Made by a program: the position numbers and the translations under genes. A stretch of DNA of 64,000 nucleotides from Rhodococcus oxybenzonivorans (GTDB taxonomy: Bacteria > Actinomycetota > Actinomycetes > Mycobacteriales > Mycobacteriaceae): NCBI RefSeq assembly GCF_003130705.1, contig NZ_CP021354.1, positions 5,456,001 to 5,520,000 on the forward strand, in the 5' to 3' direction. Under the pieces are notes generated by a model that saw nothing but the letters and a program-made list of their open reading frames with translations, was not told the DNA's origin and did not search any database. Each line of letters begins with the position of its first letter. Positions within the stretch are counted from its first letter, which is position 1. Shown piece after piece: positions 58,697 to 64,000 of the stretch.

Positions 58697-59287
58697 GTGG
58701 TGACGTTCATCAAGGTCTGCGGTCTGCGTGACCAAGCCTCGGTCGATGTGGCCGTGCGACTCGGTGTCGACGCCGTGGGCTTCGTCTTTGCCGAGAGCGT
58801 GCGCCGAATTGCGGTGGAGGATGCGGCGGCGCTGATCCGCTCCGTCACCGGTCCCACCGTGGCGGTGGGGGTGTTCAAGGGAAGTTCTGTACCGGAGGTG
58901 ATCGAGATCGCGGCCGCAGCCGGGCTCGGCACCGTCCAGGTGCACGATGTGAGGTCCGCCGAGGACGTCACCCGATTGCGAGAGGCAGGGCTCACGGTGA
59001 TCCGTGCGGTGGTTGCCGGGGATTCGTCCGGCGATTTCGGGGCCGACCGCCTCCTCGTCGACGGGGCGACAGCCGGCGCGGGAGTGCCGTGGGACTGGGC
59101 GGGGCAGGCCCGACCCGACGGTGAGTGGATCCTCGCCGGCGGCCTGAATCCCGGCAACGTCCGGACCGCAATCGACGCCACCGGCGCGTGGGGTGTCGAC
59201 GTGTCGAGCGGTGTGGAATCTTCCCGCGGCGTCAAGGACGCGGCGCTGATCGAGCAGTTCGTTTCCGCGGTCCGATCAGGAGCGTGA
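58697..59287 (+). CDS. trpF: Phosphoribosylanthranilate isomerase
   Basis: 196 residues, TIM barrel. FIKVCGLRDQASVD contains the general-base Cys8. DRLLVDGATAGAGVPWDW has the catalytic Asp and phosphate loop. ILAGGLNPGNV and GVDVSSGVESSRGVKD complete the barrel. It isomerises PRA to CdRP in tryptophan synthesis. Many actinobacteria, including M. tuberculosis, rely on bifunctional PriA and lack TrpF, so a stand-alone copy away from other trp genes is notable. Start GTG 58697 or 58700; the second fits a leaderless transcript. Confidence 0.88.
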   Translation: MVTFIKVCGLRDQASVDVAVRLGVDAVGFVFAESVRRIAVEDAAALIRSVTGPTVAVGVFKGSSVPEVIEIAAAAGLGTVQVHDVRSAEDVTRLREAGLTVIRAVVAGDSSGDFGADRLLVDGATAGAGVPWDWAGQARPDGEWILAGGLNPGNVRTAIDATGAWGVDVSSGVESSRGVKDAALIEQFVSAVRSGA

Positions 59288-59288
59288 C

Positions 59289-60185
59289 TCAGGCGGGCAT
59301 CCCTGTCACGGAATCTTCGGCGTCCCAGGAGGCAAGGACGGTGCGGATACCCACCACTAACGCCAACGGCTGGTCGATCATCACGTGATGCCCCGCGTCC
59401 GGGATGTCCGTCACCAGCGCGGTCGGGCCGAATCGCGCCCTCATAGTCCTCATCATCTCTTCGTCGACGATCCCGTTCTCGGCACGGAAGAACGCGATGC
59501 GGCAGCGGGGTTCTGCCGCGACCAGCCGATCGCTGCCGCTGCGGGCGAAGAATCCGGGGTCGAACTTCCACGACCAGCCGCCCTCCACCTCCCGCATCGA
59601 GGTCTCCGCGACGTGGTCGCGGACGGCCGGAACCGCCGACTCCTGCGGCGGCACGAACCGGAAATGGGCGAGCGCATCGGCCTTGCTCGAATACACCTTC
59701 TTGGGCCCGAACGCCCGCTGCTGCCGTGCCGCTTCCTCCTCGGGTGTCTGGGCGCGAACGGGTGAATCGATCAGTTGGACCCCGGCCAGATCCTCGCCGA
59801 ACAACTGGGCGGCCACATAGGACACCATTCCGCCCATGCTGTGTCCGACGAAGGCCGGTGGACCGGAGATACCAGCGGGTTTCGCGACGGCCAGGGCCTC
59901 TTCGGCCCACTGCTCGAGCCCGTAGTGCTCGCGAGAGTCACTGTCTCCGTGTCCGGAGAGATCGAGAGCGACCACCCGTCGTCCGGTGGCCAGCATGGGT
60001 GCGACGTGATCCCACCACCTGCTGTGTGCCGCTCCACCGTGCACCAACACGATTCCGGGGGTTCCCGTCGGCCCCCACGCGCGGTACCGGATCTGTGCGG
60101 CGGCCACATCCACCTGGCCGACCTCCACCGGGCAGGCCAGGGCCGAGGCGAACCAGTGGGGCGCGCCACTCTGTACGTTGCTCAT
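59289..60185 (-). CDS. Alpha/beta hydrolase
   Basis: 298 residues from ATG 60185 (MSNVQSGAPHW). Oxyanion motif IVLVHGGAAHSRWWDHV, nucleophile in FVGHSMGGMVSYV, acid region IAFFRAENGIVDEE, and His in IPDAGHHVMIDQP. Likely an esterase or hydrolase of small esters; substrate unknown. Stop is 2 bases past the trpF stop. Another hydrolase lies 16 bp upstream on the same strand, so they are probably one transcript. Confidence 0.83.
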   Translation of the reverse strand: MSNVQSGAPHWFASALACPVEVGQVDVAAAQIRYRAWGPTGTPGIVLVHGGAAHSRWWDHVAPMLATGRRVVALDLSGHGDSDSREHYGLEQWAEEALAVAKPAGISGPPAFVGHSMGGMVSYVAAQLFGEDLAGVQLIDSPVRAQTPEEEAARQQRAFGPKKVYSSKADALAHFRFVPPQESAVPAVRDHVAETSMREVEGGWSWKFDPGFFARSGSDRLVAAEPRCRIAFFRAENGIVDEEMMRTMRARFGPTALVTDIPDAGHHVMIDQPLALVVGIRTVLASWDAEDSVTGMPA

Positions 60186-60201
60186 CAATCGAACATACCG
60201 A

Positions 60202-60846
60202 TCACTTTTCCCGACGCTGAAGAAGGTCGAACATCGCGGCGACAGCACGGTCGACCACGGGAAACTTGTCCGGGGCCAGGTCGTGGCGCGCACCGTCGAA
60301 CTCGACGAGGATCGTCGTCCCCGGAATCAGTTCGAGTGCCGATTCCATTTCTTCGGTGGTTGCGAACGGATCCTTCGAACCGTGCACGATCACTGCGGGC
60401 GTGCGCAGGTCCGGAAAATGGTCTGTGCGAGGCTTCTCGGGTTTCGCCGGTGGATGCAGCGGATAGGACAGCAACAGGAGGGCATCGATCCCGGCGGGCA
60501 CCTCCGCGGCCAGCATGGACGCTTGACGACCGCCGTACGAATGCCCGCCGGCCCACACCGGCTCGGGCCCGAAGTCACGCATGACGGCGACGGCCTCCGC
60601 AACGCCCTCGCGATCCTCCGCTGCCCTCGACGGATGCGGCGGGCCCGACGCACGGCGCTGTCGAAAGGGCAGGTCGAACAGCAGGACCAGCACGCCTCGT
60701 TCCACGAAACCCTCGGCCATCGCTCGTAACAGCTTTGTGTCGCAGTTACTTCCCGCCCCGTGCGTCAGCACCAACCCGGCCACCGGATCACCCTCCGGGC
60801 GATGCAACTGCCCCCGCACCCCCTGCTTCTGCAGCAGTTCAGTCAT
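60202..60846 (-). CDS. Small alpha/beta hydrolase (KANL3/Tex30-like, dienelactone-hydrolase fold)
   Basis: 214 residues. GLVLTHGAGSNCDTKLLRAMAEGF, then nucleophile GGHSYGGRQASML, then VIVHGSKDPFATTEEM (Asp) and FDGARHDLAPDKF (His). A short cytoplasmic hydrolase; natural substrate unknown. ATG 60846 begins directly at the conserved part. First gene of a two-hydrolase unit with the gene at 59289-60185. Confidence 0.82.
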   Translation of the reverse strand: MTELLQKQGVRGQLHRPEGDPVAGLVLTHGAGSNCDTKLLRAMAEGFVERGVLVLLFDLPFRQRRASGPPHPSRAAEDREGVAEAVAVMRDFGPEPVWAGGHSYGGRQASMLAAEVPAGIDALLLLSYPLHPPAKPEKPRTDHFPDLRTPAVIVHGSKDPFATTEEMESALELIPGTTILVEFDGARHDLAPDKFPVVDRAVAAMFDLLQRREK

Positions 60847-60919
60847 TCGATCACGGTAGCCGGTTCCGTTCCCTGGCCACCGCGCCCGCCCACAGTTGGT
60901 TTCGATTGGCTTTCGATCT

Positions 60920-60945
60920 GTTTGCCGAGGGGGTCGAGTGGGTAT
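60920..60945 (+). promoter_or_regulatory. Sigma-F/sigma-B-type stress promoter
   Basis: GTTT (60920-60923), 16 bases, GGGTAT (60940-60945) matches the GTTT-N15-17-GGGTAT promoter used by general-stress sigma factors in mycobacteria and relatives. It is 29 bases upstream of the start of the small membrane protein at 60975. Confidence 0.6.
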
Positions 60946-60974
60946 CTTTACCCTACGACTGCTGGGAGTAGCAC

Positions 60975-61472
60975 ATGGATACCACCACGACCGTCATCTG
61001 GATCGTCGTCGCGATCGTCGTCGTCCTTGCCCTGATCGCGCTGGCCGTTGCCGCAACGCGCAAGCGCAAGCAAGCACGGCTCCACGAGGCCCAGGACATC
61101 CGCACAAAAGCCCAGGAACAGGCTTCCATCGTCGGGCAGCGTGAAGCGATCGCCGATCAGACTGCCGCCGAGGCACGGCGGGCCCAGGCAGATGCCGAGG
61201 CCAAAGCCGCGGAGGCGTCGCGACTTCAGCACGAGGCGGCGACGCACCAGCGCACTGCCAGCACGTCCCGGGAAGAGCTGGACAAGGAGTGGAAGCGGGC
61301 CGACAAGCTCGATCCCACCACCAAGTCCACGAATGCGGACGCGAACACGAATACGGACACGACCGGCACCCGGTCGAACGACACCCGGACCAGTGACGTC
61401 CGATCGAATGAGACCCGATCGAACGACACGCCCGGTGCCCATTCAAAGCCGACCGATACAACGCCGACGTAA
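60975..61472 (+). CDS. Single-pass membrane protein with charged helical domain
   Basis: 165 residues. One N-terminal membrane helix (TVIWIVVAIVVVLALIALAVAA). A long Ala/Gln/Glu/Arg-rich amphipathic segment follows (QEQASIVGQREAIADQTAAEARRAQADAEAKAAEASRLQHEAATH), likely coiled coil. An Asn/Thr/Asp-rich disordered tail (TRSNDTRTSD, RSNETRSNDT) ends it. No family named. GGGAG precedes ATG 60975. Expression is probably stress-induced from the GTTT/GGGTAT promoter. Such proteins may act as envelope scaffolds (speculative). Confidence 0.78.
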   Translation: MDTTTTVIWIVVAIVVVLALIALAVAATRKRKQARLHEAQDIRTKAQEQASIVGQREAIADQTAAEARRAQADAEAKAAEASRLQHEAATHQRTASTSREELDKEWKRADKLDPTTKSTNADANTNTDTTGTRSNDTRTSDVRSNETRSNDTPGAHSKPTDTTPT

Positions 61473-61561
61473 CAACATCGGCGCGGCCTGCCTCGCCCCA
61501 CAGAAGCAAAGTGTGACACTGTGCCCCGGCTCGAGCCGGCACTCACCATGGGAGGTCGGAA

Positions 61562-61768
61562 ATGCGCATCGGACGACTCGTCACGATCATCGTCGTGGTG
61601 TGGTTGATCATCGGGGCTATCGCCGTCTGGCAGCGCGGCTACTTCCAAGAGGCCAACGCCGACTGCGCGAGCGCGGGCACCATCGCCGTCACCGTGATCG
61701 CAGGCCCACTCAACTACGCAGGCGTGAACCCGAAGGTGAACTGTGAAGTGCCACAGCCGAGTCAGTAG
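61562..61768 (+). CDS. Small membrane protein of unknown function
   Basis: 68 residues: one helix (LVTIIVVVWLIIGAIAVWQRGYF) and a short outer part with two Cys (ADCASAGTIAVTVIAGPLNY...KVNCEVPQ) that may pair as a disulphide. ATG 61562 with GGGAGGTCGGAA before it. Follows the coiled-coil protein by 89 bp and precedes the DUF6131 gene by 34 bp: a cluster of three tiny membrane proteins. Confidence 0.75.
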   Translation: MRIGRLVTIIVVVWLIIGAIAVWQRGYFQEANADCASAGTIAVTVIAGPLNYAGVNPKVNCEVPQPSQ

Positions 61769-61802
61769 TCTCGGTCCGTCGAAAAGGAAATGAGGCAATA
61801 CC

Positions 61803-61958
61803 GTGATCATCCTCGGAATCATTCTGCTGATCATCGGTCTCGTCGCGAAGATTTCGATCCTCACGACAATCGGGATCATCCTCCTGGTCATCGGTCTCGT
61901 CCTGATGGTGCTCGGTACGACAGGGCGCGCCGTCGGCGGGCGAAAGTACTGGTATTGA
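61803..61958 (+). CDS. DUF6131 small hydrophobic protein
   Basis: 51 residues from GTG 61803: two hydrophobic helices, IILGIILLIIGLVA and IGIILLVIGLVLMVLG, joined by a short loop, and an aromatic basic end (GGRKYWY). The size and the repeated G-I-I-L-L-x-I-G pattern match DUF6131. Too short for the listed ORF cutoff. AAAAGGAAATGAGG lies upstream. Function unknown; a terminator follows 29 bases after its stop. Confidence 0.75.
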   Translation: MIILGIILLIIGLVAKISILTTIGIILLVIGLVLMVLGTTGRAVGGRKYWY

Positions 61959-61987
61959 CGGCTCGACCGTCCTCCGGTAACTGACCC

Positions 61988-62023
61988 TCTCCGACCGCCG
62001 TCGATCCCGACGGCGGTCGGAGA
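61988..62023. terminator. Terminator after the small membrane-protein cluster
   Basis: Perfect 15-base arms TCTCCGACCGCCGTC and GACGGCGGTCGGAGA, loop GATCCC, between the DUF6131 gene and the convergent ZIP transporter gene. Confidence 0.88.
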
Positions 62024-62074
62024 CGCACGGAGCCGGCATCCGGTCCGGCTGTCCGGATTTCAGCTGTCCGGGCT

Positions 62075-62914
62075 TCAGACGGTGGCGAGGACGTACGAGA
62101 GGACGAATCCGGCCGCAGTGCTCAACGCGACTGTCGGGCCGCCTTTTTCGTATGCCTCGGGCATGAGGGTGTCGGCGAGCGAGGCCAGTACGGCACCGGC
62201 GGCGAATGCAAGTGGCAGAGAAATGGTCTCGGGTGAACTCGTGGCCAGCGGACCCGCGCCGATGACGACGGCCGCGGTGAGCAGAGCGGCGCACACCACC
62301 CAGGTGCCGACAACGAAGGCCTGTGTCCTTCCTTGTGCACGCATCGATGCACTGCCGACCAAGGCCTCGGGAAAGTTGGAGACGAAGATCGCGACGAGAA
62401 GGGTTACGCCCCCGGTACCCTCACCGAGAGATACGCCGAGCGCAATGTTCTCCGGCACGCCGTCGAGCGTCACCGCGGCGAGGAGCGCGAATCCGGCCAT
62501 CCCGCTCACAGAAGCCGTCGAGGGGGCAGTCTCCGACGCGGCTGCGTCGACGTCGAGTTTCTCGCTCCCCTGACGTTGTCGATGCGTGCCCTCGGCGAGA
62601 CGGTCGAGCCGCTCGCTGAGAACGGTGAACACGACGGCCCCCACAGCCAGACCGAGCACGGCCCGCCAGATACCGCCCTTCTCGTACGACTCCTCGAAGA
62701 GTTCGAAGGTCAACGCCGTAATCAGGGCGCCCGAGGCAAACGCCAGCATGCCGGCGAGCATGCGTTTGGGAATGGTGAATCGGCCGCCGACCAGCGCTCC
62801 GATAACCAGCGCGCTCGACGCGATCACCCCGAAGATCAGCGACTCGACGATGATGATGCCTCCTCGTGCGGAGAAGGCCCGATGACCTTCCTGGATACAC
62901 CGAGTACCCCGCAC
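62075..62914 (-). CDS. ZIP-family divalent metal transporter
   Basis: Up to 279 residues, about eight helices with a central His/Gln-rich loop (GTHRQRQGSEKL). ZIP motifs are VTLDGVPENIALGVSLGEG (transport-site Glu/Asn) and FVSNFPEALVGSASM. It would move Zn2+, Fe2+ or Mn2+. The only standard start is ATG 62914, but residues 1-18 are unlike the family. A strong AGGAGG lies at about 62862-62867, next to an ATC ATC ATC GTC run that begins the first helix (VESLIFGVIASSALVIGALVGG), so the true start may be a non-standard codon there. Confidence 0.82.
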   Translation of the reverse strand: MRGTRCIQEGHRAFSARGGIIIVESLIFGVIASSALVIGALVGGRFTIPKRMLAGMLAFASGALITALTFELFEESYEKGGIWRAVLGLAVGAVVFTVLSERLDRLAEGTHRQRQGSEKLDVDAAASETAPSTASVSGMAGFALLAAVTLDGVPENIALGVSLGEGTGGVTLLVAIFVSNFPEALVGSASMRAQGRTQAFVVGTWVVCAALLTAAVVIGAGPLATSSPETISLPLAFAAGAVLASLADTLMPEAYEKGGPTVALSTAAGFVLSYVLATV

Positions 62915-62999
62915 AGATGAGTTTGCGCAGCACCGACGAGGTCATGTGGTTCAGCGGAGAAAATGCGACGGCACCGACCGGATGGTAGAAGATCGCACC

Positions 63000-63917
63000 A
63001 TGGCTTCTCGTTCGTGGATCGACACCCATGTCCATCTCGTCGACTTTCTGCAAGCTCCCGCCGACACCGCCGAGCTGCGCGACGCGCTCGTCCGCAACGG
63101 GGCCCGGCGTGCCGTAGTCTTCGGTCTTCCGGTGAAGAAGAAATGGTCGGTCGCCGAGCCCGTTCAGCCCGACTACTACCTCGACGACAATGCACCGTGC
63201 CACTACCATTCGCTGACCGATGCGACCGTCCTCGACCTCCTCCCCGACCTCGAGGCGGAGGGGCAACTCGAGGTGGCGCCGTTGATCTGCGGCTTCGATC
63301 CCACCGATAAGCTGGCGATAGACCACCTGGAATTCGTCTGGAGCCGCTCGGACCGGTGGGCCGGGATCGGTGAGGTGATGTTCCGCCACGACGATCTCAC
63401 CAACCTGACACTCGGCGACGTTCCCGCACCCGATCACGAGGCCATGGACGCGGTTCTCGATTTCTGCGCCCAGCAGAAGGTCCCGATCTCCCTGCACCAC
63501 GACTCGGCGTCACCGGGCCTTCCGGACCGGCACGAATACGTCGGCAAACTCGAGAACGCGCTCGACCGGCATCCGACCACCTCGGTGGTCTGGTGCCATG
63601 CCGGTGTCTTCCGCCGCACCCGTCCCTCCAACCAGCTGGATCTGGTACGCCAACTGATCGAACGTCACGCCCGCCTGACCATCGAACTGTCCTGGGTGCT
63701 GCTCGACCACATCACCGACGGCACCGATACCGACCCGGACTGGATCGCACTTCTCGCCCGCCACCCCGATCGCTTCGTGGTCGGCACCGACACAATCGCA
63801 AGCGCGGATACCGTCGACGCCCGCGCCCGCCAGATCCACGCCCTGCTCGACGCTCTCCCCGACCCCGCCGCGAGGTGCCTCGCCGAGGACAACGCGCAGG
63901 CACTGTGGTTCCCCTGA
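63000..63917 (+). CDS. Amidohydrolase (TIM-barrel metal-dependent hydrolase, PF04909 type)
   Basis: 305 residues from ATG 63000. SWIDTHVHLVDF provides the first metal ligands (HxH). GIGEVMFRHDD, VPISLHHDSASPGLPD and VVWCHAGVFRR carry the further His ligands, and RFVVGTDTIAS the catalytic Asp. Relatives are decarboxylases or hydrolases of aromatic or lactone substrates; the substrate here is unknown. The upstream in-frame start at 62946 adds an unconserved tail. Divergent from the ZIP gene. Confidence 0.83.
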   Translation: MASRSWIDTHVHLVDFLQAPADTAELRDALVRNGARRAVVFGLPVKKKWSVAEPVQPDYYLDDNAPCHYHSLTDATVLDLLPDLEAEGQLEVAPLICGFDPTDKLAIDHLEFVWSRSDRWAGIGEVMFRHDDLTNLTLGDVPAPDHEAMDAVLDFCAQQKVPISLHHDSASPGLPDRHEYVGKLENALDRHPTTSVVWCHAGVFRRTRPSNQLDLVRQLIERHARLTIELSWVLLDHITDGTDTDPDWIALLARHPDRFVVGTDTIASADTVDARARQIHALLDALPDPAARCLAEDNAQALWFP

Positions 63918-63935
63918 CAGCGCGCTACCGCGCCT

Positions 63936-63975
63936 GTGAGTACTTAATAACCGCGGAAGGTTAATAAGTACTCAC
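63936..63975. terminator. Terminator hairpin after the amidohydrolase (GTGAGTACTT family)
   Basis: 17-base arms GTGAGTACTTAATAACC (63936-63952) and GGTTAATAAGTACTCAC (63959-63975), one mismatch, loop GCGGAA. It shares its GTGAGTACTT arms with the 44-bp palindrome at 39341-39384. Nothing recognisable follows to the window end. Confidence 0.8.
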
Positions 63976-64000
63976 GGGTGCCGGAGGCGCTACTCGGGGG

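Noticed and set aside
1..64000. CRISPR array, prophage, insertion sequence, integrase or attachment site
   Set aside because: No regular spaced repeats, transposase or phage proteins and no interrupted genes were seen in the window.

Overview
The window is high-GC actinobacterial chromosome from a mycolic-acid-producing member of the Mycobacteriales. It is most like Rhodococcus of the jostii/opacus group; that placement is inferred from protein resemblance and gene order, because I could not run a search. Several blocks keep the order known in Mycobacterium tuberculosis: fadA2-fabG4-htdX-tetR-lpqI followed by a 57-aa DUF2613 gene and aftD (Rv0236c-Rv0243 area), the Rv0224c-Rv0228-like envelope genes, and pckG / Rv0210-like / Rv0209-like / trmB / Rv0207c-like / mmpL3 / AI-2E exporter (Rv0205-Rv0211 area). 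There are no rRNAs, tRNAs, transposases, phage genes or CRISPR arrays, so this is core chromosome rather than an island.

Layout. 1-6.8 kb: 5' part of a VanW/YoaR-type envelope protein, the divergent fadA2 / fabG4-htdX lipid genes with a TetR regulator, and lipoprotein LpqI. Matching 16-bp dyads lie in the fadA2-fabG4 gap and upstream of tetR. 6.9-8.5 kb: a universal stress protein and isochorismate synthase. 8.6-21.8 kb: an envelope-glycan region (DUF2613, AftD, acyltransferase, DUF3068 protein, flippase, GT-C-like membrane protein, GT4 glycosyltransferase, methyltransferase, ROK kinase), mostly as alternating convergent pairs with overlapping 3' ends. 21.8-25.7 kb: a KstR-box-preceded operon of APH-fold kinase, unknown protein and aldehyde dehydrogenase. 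25.7-29.4 kb: small secreted and VOC proteins and GTP-dependent PEP carboxykinase. 29.4-36.6 kb: two GTPase-like genes, trmB, an NYN protein and mmpL3. 36.6-46.4 kb: membrane proteins, a MacRS-like two-component system, an AI-2E exporter, a membrane adenylate cyclase, a YbhN-like protein, and a MerR-like regulator next to a structured intergenic region. 46.4-55.6 kb: peptide and anion transporters, two tandem penicillin-binding lipoproteins (one degenerate at all three active-site motifs), an ABC-F protein and an alpha/beta hydrolase. 55.6-64 kb: acyl-CoA dehydrogenase with a KstR-like box, membrane esterase, stand-alone TrpF, hydrolases, small membrane proteins behind a sigma-F-type promoter, a ZIP transporter and an amidohydrolase.

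Themes are cell-envelope assembly (AftD, MmpL3, LpqI, PBPs, glycan genes), CoA-ester lipid metabolism with two probable KstR boxes and one local TetR circuit, and stress or signalling functions. Several genes (methyltransferase, cyclase, YbhN-like, DUF3054, TrpF, TauE-like) show a -10 hexamer 6-8 bases before a GTG, suggesting leaderless transcripts. Dispersed hairpin terminators recur in two recognisable families.
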